Assembly: GCA_035642535.1 (NCBI GenBank)
Contig: DASQSE010000089.1
Coordinates: forward strand, 7,497 to 71,496
Reading direction: 5' to 3'
Origin: Jatrophihabitans sp035642535
Lineage (GTDB): Bacteria; Actinomycetota; Actinomycetes; Mycobacteriales; Jatrophihabitantaceae
Length of the DNA: 64,000 bases
Below are positions 25,836 to 33,440 of the stretch, piece by piece. The notes beneath the pieces were generated by a model that ran no database searches, was not told the origin of the DNA, and worked only from the letters and a program-made list of their open reading frames with translations. The position numbers were made by a program, and so were the translations under genes. How positions within the stretch are numbered: position 1 is the stretch's first letter; each line of letters starts with the position of its first letter.

Positions 25836-26480
25836 TCAGGACGCGTATGCGGCGAGGAAGGTGCGTACGCCGGCGGCGGCCCATTTGTTGATCTCGCGGC
25901 TCGTCGGCGCATCGTCGTGGCCGAGCAGCATCGCGCGATTGAGCGGCGCGGCCATGACGAGCCAGTTGAACTGGGTGGCCGCGAGAGTCGCGTCGGGCGC
26001 GTCGAGCCGGCGGTGCCGATGCAACTCGGCGAAGGTTTCAGCGAGCGCCGCGATCGTGCGCCCTGGACCCAGGTCGTAGAAGACGCGACCGAGGTCGGGG
26101 AATCGCTGGGCCTCGGCAATGACCAGGCGACGCAGCCGCATCATGGCCGGCTGCAGCACGAGCCTCAGCAGCCGTCGCGCGAGATCGCGCAGATCGTGCT
26201 CGAGTTGACCGCTGTCGGCCAGTCTGCGCACCTCGTCATACACCGGGTCGCTCGCCTCTTGCACGGTCGCGGCAATCAGCTCGCGGAACAGCCGCTGCTT
26301 GTCGCCGAAATGCTGGTAGACCGTCTGTTTGGACACGCCGGCAGCGGCTGCGACCGAATCCATGCTCGTGCCGCGGTAGCCGTGTTCCAGGAAGGCTGTG
26401 GTCGCCGCCTCGATGATGGCACGGCGCTTGCGGGCTGAGCGGCGCTCATCGATTGCTTCGCCGGTAACAGCGGACGTCAT
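25836..26480 (-). CDS. TetR/AcrR-family repressor
   Basis: This 214-residue regulator has an N-terminal helix-turn-helix (AIIEAATTAFLEHGYRGTSMDSVAAAAGVSKQTVYQHFGDKQRLF, given here only as residues about 19-63) and a TetR_C ligand domain. It is divergent from an SMP-30 gene, and two 15-base operator-like palindromes sit between them, so it very likely represses both. ATG 26480 is chosen over an upstream TTG; a -10 TATGAT ends 6 bases before it, which suggests a leaderless mRNA. It appears to be a local insertion between qcrB and ctaF. Confidence 0.92.
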   Translation of the reverse strand: MTSAVTGEAIDERRSARKRRAIIEAATTAFLEHGYRGTSMDSVAAAAGVSKQTVYQHFGDKQRLFRELIAATVQEASDPVYDEVRRLADSGQLEHDLRDLARRLLRLVLQPAMMRLRRLVIAEAQRFPDLGRVFYDLGPGRTIAALAETFAELHRHRRLDAPDATLAATQFNWLVMAAPLNRAMLLGHDDAPTSREINKWAAAGVRTFLAAYAS

Positions 26481-26486
26481 GACCAA

Positions 26487-26533
26487 ATCATACTAGACGG
26501 TCTAGTCTTTGAAACTGTACTGTACGGTCTAGT
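26487..26533. promoter_or_regulatory. Double TetR operator and TetR promoter
   Basis: ACTAGAC-G-GTCTAGT (26492-26506) is a perfect 15-base palindrome. A second copy with two changes, ACTGTAC-G-GTCTAGT, lies at 26519-26533, centre-to-centre 27 bases. On the minus strand the first operator sits between a weak -35 TTTCAA and -10 TATGAT (26487-26492, spacer 16), so binding would block the tetR promoter. This supports autorepression plus control of the SMP-30 gene. Confidence 0.8.
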
Positions 26534-26557
26534 TCTCGAATGGAAGGTAATTCTGCG

Positions 26558-27436
26558 ATGAAACCGCGCGTCGTGTTGGACGGCTTGGCCTTCGTGGAGT
26601 CCGCGCGCTGGCACGGCGATCGGCTGTGGTTCGCGCACTGGAGTGTCGGCGACATTGTCGCCACCGATCTGGACGGGCACAGCGAGGTCGTCGCGCCGGG
26701 GCGCAAGGCGCTGGGCTGGTCGATCGACTGGCTGCCGGACGGCCGGCTCCTGGTCACCGGCGAATCGCTGCTGCGGCAGGAGCCGGACGGCTCGTTCGTG
26801 CCGCACGCCGACCTGACCGGCGTGGCACAACACAACTGGAACGAGATCGTGGTCGACCGGCGCCGCGGCAACATCTACCTCGACGGCGCCGATACGGCCG
26901 ACCTGCTCGCCGGGCAGTTTCCGCCGCCCGGCATCATCGCCGTCGTCGCAGCCGACGGGACCGCCCGGCGCGTCGCCGACGAGATCCAGTTCCCGAACGG
27001 GATGGTCATCACCCCGGACGGCTCGACGCTGATCGTGGCCGAGTCCGTCGCCGGACGGCTGACGGCTTTCGACATCGAGCCGGACGGCTCGCTCACCAAC
27101 CGGCGCGCGTGGGCCGAGAACGTCGCCCCGGACGGCATCTGCATCGATGCCGAAGGCGCTGTCTGGACCGGGGCTGCGGACGTGCGCGCGATGACCGGCC
27201 GCGACACCGACCCGGGCGGCGCGCTCGTCCGCGTTCGCGAAGGCGGCGAGATCCTCGACCGCATCGAGCTCGACCGGCCGTGCTTCTCCTGCACGCTCGG
27301 CGGCCCGAACGGGAACACGCTTTGCATCGTCGGCCAGCACTGGCGCGGTTTCGATCAGGTCGACGCACTCATCGCCGACCGCACCGGCCACGTCCTCTGC
27401 ATCGACGTCGACGCGCCCGGCGCGAACCACCTCTAG
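26558..27436 (+). CDS. SMP-30/gluconolactonase-family hydrolase
   Basis: This 292-residue six-bladed beta-propeller protein is predicted to hydrolyse a lactone or ester. Family motifs are FVESARWH (metal-binding Glu near residue 13), 'WNEIVVD', 'PNGMVITPDGSTLIVAES' (Asn/Asp metal ligands) and 'APDGICIDAEGAVWTG'. ATG 26558 has GGAAGG ten bases upstream; ATG 26540 is in frame but lacks such a site. It is probably de-repressed when the divergent TetR protein binds its ligand. The exact substrate is unknown. Confidence 0.88.
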   Translation: MKPRVVLDGLAFVESARWHGDRLWFAHWSVGDIVATDLDGHSEVVAPGRKALGWSIDWLPDGRLLVTGESLLRQEPDGSFVPHADLTGVAQHNWNEIVVDRRRGNIYLDGADTADLLAGQFPPPGIIAVVAADGTARRVADEIQFPNGMVITPDGSTLIVAESVAGRLTAFDIEPDGSLTNRRAWAENVAPDGICIDAEGAVWTGAADVRAMTGRDTDPGGALVRVREGGEILDRIELDRPCFSCTLGGPNGNTLCIVGQHWRGFDQVDALIADRTGHVLCIDVDAPGANHL

Positions 27437-27458
27437 CCGGGCGCGTCTCCCCCGCGGT

Positions 27459-27866
27459 TCAGCCCTGCGGCGTCAACCCAACGTGGCGCGCCTCGTCCGT
27501 GTTGTTGCGCAGGAACAGCGCGTCGTTGATGCCCGGCAGCAGCTGCGTCCCGTCGCCGGAGTTGACTCCGGGCGCGTAGATCTGGTGCCGGAACCAGGGC
27601 CGCCCCGGCAGCCCGGCCGCCACGAGCAGCTCTCGCTCCACCCGCTCGAGCCGGACCGTAAGCCGATCCAGGGTCGCGGGCGGCGCGCCGCCGGTCAATG
27701 CGGCGCGAATCCGCGCTTCCACCCCGGAGGCGGCTGCGCCCCACGCCGCCGCCTGCTGCTTGTCCCGCGTCAGGTCGACGACCTCGCCGCCGAACACGTG
27801 ATTCTGTTCAGCGGATGGCTGGTTGACGTATCCGCCGACCTCGTTCGCGTAGCCCGCATAGTGCAT
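27459..27866 (-). CDS. Orphan transferrin-receptor-dimerisation-like domain (probable peptidase remnant)
   Basis: This 135-residue open frame resembles only the C-terminal TFR-dimer region of M28 glutamate-carboxypeptidase-II-like proteins: 'HYAGYANEVGGYVN' at the start and 'GLPGRPWFRHQIYAPGV' plus 'LLPGINDALFL' near the end. The protease-associated and zinc-peptidase domains (normally about 500 residues upstream) are absent; the next gene upstream is unrelated. It may be a decayed peptidase or a free-standing domain. No convincing RBS is seen at ATG 27866. Confidence 0.55.
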   Translation of the reverse strand: MHYAGYANEVGGYVNQPSAEQNHVFGGEVVDLTRDKQQAAAWGAAASGVEARIRAALTGGAPPATLDRLTVRLERVERELLVAAGLPGRPWFRHQIYAPGVNSGDGTQLLPGINDALFLRNNTDEARHVGLTPQG

Positions 27867-27932
27867 TACGCCAACACGTTCTGTGCCTAACCCGGGGCCG
27901 CCCGCGCACGACTGCCGAGCGCGGCAACGCGG

Positions 27933-29102
27933 CTACTTGTGCGTGAAGGACCCGTAGGTCGTTACGGACGGGTCCCAGATCTTCTGGTAGTCGACGCCTT
28001 CGGCGGTGTCGATCGCCGCCACGGTGAGGCCCGGCTTGAGGTAGATGCCGACGTGGTACACGTCGCCCTCCGCGTCGTGGTAGAACGCGAGGTCGCCGGC
28101 CACTACTCGTGACGCGGGGATCAGCCGGGCGGCGTGCGCCTGGTCCTCGGACACGCGGGGCGTGTCGTAGCCGAACTTGCCGTAGCTGAACATGACCAGG
28201 CCCGAGCAGTCGAACTTGTGTGGACCTTCTGCGCCCCACACGTACGGCTCACCGATGTGGGTCTTCGCCTCTCGCACCACGCGTTTGTTGAGCCTCGGCT
28301 CGGTGACAGTGCCGGTGCCGGCCCGCCCGCGCGTGTCGTGCGCCTTGCAGCCCTGGAATGTGTTGCTGCCGAAGCCGACGTCGACCACCCAGACGCAGCC
28401 GATGTGCATGCCGCCACTGACCGGCACGCTGATGTCGTACCGCGAGCGCGCGCTGGCGGTTGCCGGACGCGGCTGCGGGAACCGGTGCGTCGTCACCGTC
28501 GCGGCCGACTGACCGTCCACGTAGAGCACGACGGTGGTGCGCCGGCGGACGTCGTCCGGATCGCTGGCCCAGCCGCGGAAGTGCAGCGCGCCGTTGCCGG
28601 CTCCGGACCGCATGATGCGGCCAGTCGGGCTGTGCGCCGCGCGCTCGGTTGCGCTGAGCCCTCTGCCGAGCGGCGTGGGGACGCATTTCAGAACTGTGTC
28701 GAGCCCCTGGCCGATGTCGCGCGCGACGGCGCAAAGCGTGTGCGGGTCGGTGTTCACCGACGCCGTGAGCGAGAAGCCAGGCGTCGGCCCCGTCCCGAAC
28801 TTCGCGCTGATCGTGTCGTTCGGGACCGACGTCAAGGCGGAGGTGAGCCACCTGCGCCCGTCGAGGAGCAGTCCCACGCGCACATTGGTCGTCAGCGCGT
28901 CGGGGTCGGCGGCCCAGCCGGTGAACCGGATGTCGCCGGACACGGCCTTGACGCTGCGCACCGCGCCGATCGGGTCGTGCGTGCCGGCCGGGTTCGCGGC
29001 GGCGGATTGGGTGATGCTCGCCAGCGCGAGCGCGAGGAGTGCGGCACATCCGGCCGCGGCAAGTCGGGTTCTCCGGCGGGGACGGGCGGGGCTCAGTTGC
29101 AT
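27933..29102 (-). CDS. Secreted NlpC/P60 protein with two tandem N-terminal domains
   Basis: This 389-residue exported protein has a signal peptide (1-36, ending SAAANP), two homologous roughly 100-residue beta-type modules, and a C-terminal NlpC/P60 domain. The modules share 'F.GWA.DPD' and 'V.L.VDG' patterns (RFTGWAADPD and HFRGWASDPD), probably cell-envelope-binding units. Catalytic residues are Cys299 (FDCSGL) and His350 (VYHVGIYL). It is expected to cut peptidoglycan peptides. No c-di-AMP riboswitch is visible upstream, unlike the other NlpC/P60 gene in this window. Confidence 0.88.
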   Translation of the reverse strand: MQLSPARPRRRTRLAAAGCAALLALALASITQSAAANPAGTHDPIGAVRSVKAVSGDIRFTGWAADPDALTTNVRVGLLLDGRRWLTSALTSVPNDTISAKFGTGPTPGFSLTASVNTDPHTLCAVARDIGQGLDTVLKCVPTPLGRGLSATERAAHSPTGRIMRSGAGNGALHFRGWASDPDDVRRRTTVVLYVDGQSAATVTTHRFPQPRPATASARSRYDISVPVSGGMHIGCVWVVDVGFGSNTFQGCKAHDTRGRAGTGTVTEPRLNKRVVREAKTHIGEPYVWGAEGPHKFDCSGLVMFSYGKFGYDTPRVSEDQAHAARLIPASRVVAGDLAFYHDAEGDVYHVGIYLKPGLTVAAIDTAEGVDYQKIWDPSVTTYGSFTHK

Positions 29103-29207
29103 CAGAGGTGGCCTTTCAGCGCTTCAGCCCCCGCCGTAACGTGAGCAACAGGCTACCTAACATCAAGCAAACGCAAAAGGGCCCAAGGGTCCAGCCACCC
29201 GCGACCG

Positions 29208-29261
29208 TTTGCTCTGCTCAGTCCGGCTGGTCAAATGCTCGCTCCGAACGAGCAGAGCAAA
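29208..29261. terminator. Hairpin with 12-bp perfect arms between ctaF and NlpC/P60
   Basis: TTTGCTCTGCTC (29208-29219) pairs exactly with GAGCAGAGCAAA (29250-29261); CCACCC and GGGTGG just outside can extend it. The 30-base interior includes a smaller GCTCG/CGAGC hairpin. It is 40 bases downstream of the ctaF stop, so it may end the ctaC-ctaF transcript. The rest of 29103-29300 shows no gene. Confidence 0.6.
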
Positions 29262-29300
29262 GGGTGGCGAGGACACCACCAGGCTCCGGCGAATGCCGGG

Positions 29301-29720
29301 CTAGGCCGGGCGGTTCCCGCCGCCGTAGTACTCGAAGAGCAGACCGCCGATCGAGAACAGCAGGAACAACACCCCGACGACCACCAGCCACACCTGCGCC
29401 AGGCTCAGCCCGATGCCTATGACGCTGGCGGCGCCGGCCAGCGTGACCGGCCAGTAGCTGCCCGGGCTGAAGAACCCGACGTCGCCGGCCGCCTCCGCGA
29501 TCTCGGCGTCGCTGCGGTCCTCCGGACGCGGGTCGATCCGGCGCGAGACGAACCAGAAGAACGCGCCCGGGATTCCGACGAGGCCGCCGGACAGGATCAG
29601 CGCCGCGACGCCCACGACCTCGACGTGCTGCTGGGTTTGGTTGGACCAGATGCCGTACGCGATCGCGGCCAGCCAGAAGAACAGGGCGACGCCCAGGAAC
29701 AGCCGTGCTTCGACCCTCAT
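29301..29720 (-). CDS. ctaF: Cytochrome c oxidase subunit IV (actinobacterial)
   Basis: This 139-residue protein has four hydrophobic segments (about 7-25, 36-58, 92-110 and 112-132). It matches the actinobacterial aa3 subunit IV that follows ctaC, with 'GFFSPGSYWPVTLAGAASVIGIG' as the recognisable core. It stabilises the bcc-aa3 supercomplex. The ATG lies one base after the ctaC stop region, so the two genes form an operon. mmpS3 and Rv2197c equivalents are missing from this locus. Confidence 0.92.
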   Translation of the reverse strand: MRVEARLFLGVALFFWLAAIAYGIWSNQTQQHVEVVGVAALILSGGLVGIPGAFFWFVSRRIDPRPEDRSDAEIAEAAGDVGFFSPGSYWPVTLAGAASVIGIGLSLAQVWLVVVGVLFLLFSIGGLLFEYYGGGNRPA

Positions 29721-29721
29721 G

Positions 29722-30777
29722 TCAGGCTCCCGGCGGGTGCGCGGCGTGCCGCGCGGTGCGATCGGTCTCGAACGGGTACGTCGTCGTGGCGTAGCGCTGC
29801 ATGCCGGCCATGTGCAGCGCGACTGCCTGCCGGTTCGGGTCGGTCGGGCCGACCTTGCCCAGCGCGTCCATGTAGTCCACGAACGTGTTCCAGGGCACGA
29901 CCCGGACCTCGAAGTTCATCTGCGAGTGGTAGGTGCCGCACAGCTCCGCACAGCGGCCCACGTAGTGGCCCGGCGTCGTCGCGGTGATCTCGAACTGGTT
30001 GTCCCGGCCCGTCGACGAGGTGCCGTACGGGATGACGTCGCGCTTGAACAAGAACTCCGGCACCCAGAACGAGTGGATGACGTCCTCGGAGTGCTCCACG
30101 ATGCGCACCGAGTGGTTGACCGGGATCACGAGGATCGGGATCTCGAACTGCGATCCGACCGTCGAGTAGTACAGCTTCCCCGTTTGCGTGTCGTCCCCGC
30201 CGCTCGCGCCGCAGTTGACGGAGATGTTGCTCGACGCCTCGTCGCAGACCTGCTCGCCGGTGACCTTCTCCGCGGTCAGGTTGCGCTGTCCCGGGTAGGA
30301 CGTGTTGACGACCCTGCCGCCCGGCATCGTGTACTGGTGGTACTCGAACTGCCAGTTCCACTTGAAGGCATCGACCTGGATCCGGACGTCCGGGTTCGCG
30401 GAGAGCTGGTTGACGTCGTCTTCGACGACGACGGTTCGATAGAACAGTCCCGCGATGACGATGAACGGGAAGGTGAAGCAGATCGCCTCGACGGTGAAGT
30501 TGTACTTCGTCTGACGCGGCAGCGCGTCGTCCTTCTTCCGGTAGCGGATGACGCACCAGAAGATCAGGCCCCAAACGATCACCCCGAGGGCGAGCGCGGT
30601 GACGCCGGCCCAGGTCCACAGGACGCGGATCTCGTGGCTCTGTTTCGTCACGCCGCTGGGGAAGCCGAAGCGAAGATTGCGCTCCCATTGGTCGCGCGAA
30701 CATCCCGTCAGCACTAGCGCCAGCGGAGCAAGCAAAGCGGCCGTGCGACCAGCGCGAACCCAACGCCTCCGACGCAC
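29722..30777 (-). CDS. ctaC: Cytochrome c oxidase subunit II (CuA) lipoprotein
   Basis: This 351-residue protein accepts electrons from QcrC. An N-terminal lipobox-like VLTGC (Cys26) follows a signal sequence; two membrane helices are at about 50-75 and 95-115. The CuA site is complete: His in 'EDVIHSFWVPE' and CAELCGTYHSQM. Two extra cysteines in an inserted loop (VCDEASSNISVNCG) look like an actinobacterial disulfide loop. GTG 30777 is preferred (GGAGG ten bases upstream); a TTG two codons earlier is possible. It is coupled to ctaF. Confidence 0.95.
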   Translation of the reverse strand: MRRRRWVRAGRTAALLAPLALVLTGCSRDQWERNLRFGFPSGVTKQSHEIRVLWTWAGVTALALGVIVWGLIFWCVIRYRKKDDALPRQTKYNFTVEAICFTFPFIVIAGLFYRTVVVEDDVNQLSANPDVRIQVDAFKWNWQFEYHQYTMPGGRVVNTSYPGQRNLTAEKVTGEQVCDEASSNISVNCGASGGDDTQTGKLYYSTVGSQFEIPILVIPVNHSVRIVEHSEDVIHSFWVPEFLFKRDVIPYGTSSTGRDNQFEITATTPGHYVGRCAELCGTYHSQMNFEVRVVPWNTFVDYMDALGKVGPTDPNRQAVALHMAGMQRYATTTYPFETDRTARHAAHPPGA

Positions 30778-30901
30778 GTGCAACCCGCCTCCCGGTCCCG
30801 TTCTTACTCGCTTCGGAGCCTACTGGACCGCACCTGCGCCACCCCTCCGGGGGAGGCCCACGGGTGCGTCGTCGTCACTGGCCGGACGTAGCGTCCGTGG
30901 C

Positions 30902-31504
30902 ATGCCGATGCGCAACCGGGTGACGCCGTTGGGGGACATCGTGGCCATCGAGCTGCGCGGCGCCTGGCTCGGCAACCGCGGCGTCCTGCACGAGAACACC
31001 GAGATCCGCCGCTTCCACGCGAGCGATCTCTGGATCACCTGCCGGCTGCGGTTCCGCGACCGGCACATGAAGCAGTGGCAGCCGCACCACTACACACACC
31101 TGTACTTCCACGACGAGGCGGTCTCGTTCGCCGCCGGACACCGGCCCTGCGCGGAGTGCCGCCGCGCCGACTACAACGCGTTCCGCGCAGCGTGGGCGCA
31201 GGGTCTCGACGCAGACCTCCCGCGCGCCAAGGAAATGGATCGGGTGCTGCACGCGCAGCGGCTCGTGCGCGGCACTCACCGGCGCCGCCTGCACCGCCGG
31301 TCGTGGCGCTCGCTGCCCAGTGCAGCGTTCGTCCTGCTCCAGGACGGGCCGGCACGGGTGCGGCACGACACGGTGCTGCCTTGGACGACCTCCGGCTATG
31401 CGGAGCCCCGAGCGCGACCGCAGCGCGGCGACGTCGAGGTGATCACGCCCCCGGCGAGCCTGGCCGCGTTCGAGGCCGGCTACGAGGTCCAGACCGAGGC
31501 GTGA
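30902..31504 (+). CDS. Conserved hypothetical protein with CxxC motif, 200 aa
   Basis: I do not know a function. The 200-residue protein begins MPMRNRVTPLGDIVAIELRG and contains WITCRLRF, 'AAGHRPCAECRRADYNAFR' (CxxC) and 'DVEVITPPASLAAFEAGY'. Proteins of the same pattern occur in alphaproteobacteria and actinobacteria as unnamed conserved proteins. A single CxxC with adjacent His could bind a metal, but no fold can be named. It is on the opposite strand to its neighbours and ends one base from the permease gene. Confidence 0.78.
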   Translation: MPMRNRVTPLGDIVAIELRGAWLGNRGVLHENTEIRRFHASDLWITCRLRFRDRHMKQWQPHHYTHLYFHDEAVSFAAGHRPCAECRRADYNAFRAAWAQGLDADLPRAKEMDRVLHAQRLVRGTHRRRLHRRSWRSLPSAAFVLLQDGPARVRHDTVLPWTTSGYAEPRARPQRGDVEVITPPASLAAFEAGYEVQTEA

Positions 31505-31505
31505 A

Positions 31506-32426
31506 TCAACCCTTCGCAGAGCCCAGCGAGAGGCCCGCGACGAAGTGCTTCTGCAGGAACACGAACACGACGAGCGTCGGAATCGCGGCCATCAGCGCGG
31601 CGGCCGAGATCATGTTCTGGTTGGTGACGAATTGCCCCTGCAGGTTCTGCAGCGCTGAGGTGATCGGCCGCTTGTTGCCGGTCGACATCAGCGTGATCGC
31701 CCAGAAGAAGTCGTTGTAGATCCACGTCGTGAGCAGCGTCGCCAGTGCCGCGAGCGCCGGGCGGCAGAGCGGCAGCGTCAGCCGCCAGTACCGCGTCCAC
31801 AGTGACGCCCCGTCGACGATCGCGGCCTCGTCCATGTCGCGCGGGATCGTCATCATGTAATTGCTCAGCACGAACACGCAGAAGCCGAGCTGGAACGCGA
31901 CGTTGATCAGGATCAGCCCGGCATAGGAGTCGTAGAGCAGTCCGCTGTCGCTGATGAAATGCGGGACGTGGATGTAGAGGTAGATCCGGTAGAGCGGCGT
32001 GATGATTACCTGCTGCGGCAGCAGGTTGCCGGCGGTGAACAGGATCAGCAGCGCGATGTTGAACCTGATGCCCAGCCGGGACACCGCGAACGCGACGCTG
32101 GACGCAAGCAGCAGTGTGATGATCACCGCGGGCACGGTGATGATCGCCGAGTTGAAGAAGTATCGCCACATCTGCGATTGCGTCCACGCATCGGTGAAGT
32201 TCTTGAACGTGAGGTGGTGGGCGATCGAGACGTAGCCGAGCCGGTTGGTCTCGGTGAACGGGCGCAGTGCGACGTAGAGCGCGAACAGGATCGGGGTGAT
32301 CCACAGGATCGTCGCCGCGATCATGAACACGTGTGCGGCCACTCGGCCGACGGATGACCGGCCGCGAGGGGTCGGCCGCGGCGCCGCTGCGACGTGGGCG
32401 GGCGATTCGGCGGCTGCGACGGCCAT
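31506..32426 (-). CDS. Carbohydrate ABC transporter permease (MalG/UgpE type)
   Basis: This 306-residue six-span permease of the CUT1 class carries the EAA loop 'MDEAAIVDGASLWTRYWRLTLPLCRPAL' near residue 200, which docks the ATPase. The N-terminal 30 residues are a Pro/Ala/Arg cytoplasmic tail. It starts immediately after the stop of the partner permease gene. With the partner permease and binding protein it forms an importer; no ATPase gene is present nearby, so a shared MsiK/UgpC-like ATPase elsewhere is expected. Confidence 0.93.
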   Translation of the reverse strand: MAVAAAESPAHVAAAPRPTPRGRSSVGRVAAHVFMIAATILWITPILFALYVALRPFTETNRLGYVSIAHHLTFKNFTDAWTQSQMWRYFFNSAIITVPAVIITLLLASSVAFAVSRLGIRFNIALLILFTAGNLLPQQVIITPLYRIYLYIHVPHFISDSGLLYDSYAGLILINVAFQLGFCVFVLSNYMMTIPRDMDEAAIVDGASLWTRYWRLTLPLCRPALAALATLLTTWIYNDFFWAITLMSTGNKRPITSALQNLQGQFVTNQNMISAAALMAAIPTLVVFVFLQKHFVAGLSLGSAKG

Positions 32427-33440
32427 CTACGGCTTCTCCTCGCGGCGCAAGTTGTTCACCAGGAAGATCGTGATCGGCACCAGCGCGATGACCAGCAGGA
32501 TCACGCCGAACGTCGAGCCAAGACCGATGCGCTGCGTCTCGCCGACGATGTACTGCGTGACCAGCACCGAAAGCAACTCGGTGCCAAGGTGCGGATTCCC
32601 CTTGTAGGTGATGTAGACGAGGTCGAAGGCACGCAGCGACTCGATCACTGTGACGACCAGGATGACGACGTTGATCGGCTTCAGCGCCGGGAACACGACG
32701 TGCCGGAATGTCTGCCAGGCATTCGCGCCGTCGACAGTGGCCGCCTCGCGCAGCGCCGGGTCGACGGCCTTGAGGCCGGCGAGGTAGAGCACCATCACGT
32801 AGCCGGCCTGTCGCCAGCTCGCCTCGACAAGGATCGACCACAGGCTGAGGTGTTTGTCGCCGAGCCAGTCGATGAGGTTGTTGTTGTGGTTGCGGCCGAT
32901 GACCGTGTTGATCAAACCGCGGTCGGGCGCATAGATCAGCTCCCAGATGATGCCGATCAGCGCGAGCGAGAGCATGACCGGCAGGAACAGCACGCTCTGG
33001 TAGATCCGGCCGCCGCGCAGTCCGCGGTCGATCAGGACGGCGAACAGCATGCCGAGCGGCGTGGCAAGCACGATGAACACGCCCAGCCAGATCGCGTTGT
33101 GCCGCACGGCCGGCCAGAACTGCGGGTCGATCGTGAACGCCTCGCGGTAGTTCTCCGCGCCGTCGAGACAGCCGAACGGGCGCGGGATGCCGGGCACGGT
33201 GGGGTACTGGTCGCAGGAGTGCAGGCGAATGCCGCCGACACCCGTCCAGTTCGTGAAGGACAGCCCCACCGACGCGAGCGCCGGGAACCAGACGAACGCG
33301 ATGTCCAGCAGCAGTGGGATCCCGATCAGCAGGCCGAGGACAACCCGATCGCGCCGGGTCAGGATCCGAACGCGACGCCGGCGGCGCTGGTGGCGCTGGC
33401 GCGTCGCCGCCGGTCGTGAATCGCGCGCTGTGGCCGTCAC
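32427..33440 (-). CDS. Carbohydrate ABC transporter permease (MalF/UgpA type)
   Basis: This 337-residue permease has a basic cytoplasmic N-terminus (RHQRRRRRVR) and six to seven spans. The EAA motif reads 'LREAATVDGANAWQTFRHVVFPALKP'. A roughly 40-residue periplasmic insertion between the first two spans includes a Cys pair (HSCDQ...FGCLDG). GTG 33440 overlaps the binding-protein stop by four bases (GTGA). It pairs with the downstream permease for oligosaccharide or sugar uptake; the substrate may be galactoside because of the adjacent galT/galK, which is contextual inference. Confidence 0.93.
   Translation of the reverse strand: MTATARDSRPAATRQRHQRRRRRVRILTRRDRVVLGLLIGIPLLLDIAFVWFPALASVGLSFTNWTGVGGIRLHSCDQYPTVPGIPRPFGCLDGAENYREAFTIDPQFWPAVRHNAIWLGVFIVLATPLGMLFAVLIDRGLRGGRIYQSVLFLPVMLSLALIGIIWELIYAPDRGLINTVIGRNHNNNLIDWLGDKHLSLWSILVEASWRQAGYVMVLYLAGLKAVDPALREAATVDGANAWQTFRHVVFPALKPINVVILVVTVIESLRAFDLVYITYKGNPHLGTELLSVLVTQYIVGETQRIGLGSTFGVILLVIALVPITIFLVNNLRREEKP

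Noticed and set aside
29103..29207. Possible c-di-AMP riboswitch before the second NlpC/P60 gene
   Set aside because: The conserved GGGGTGAATC and CCCGTCAGCTAAC blocks are absent on the minus strand.
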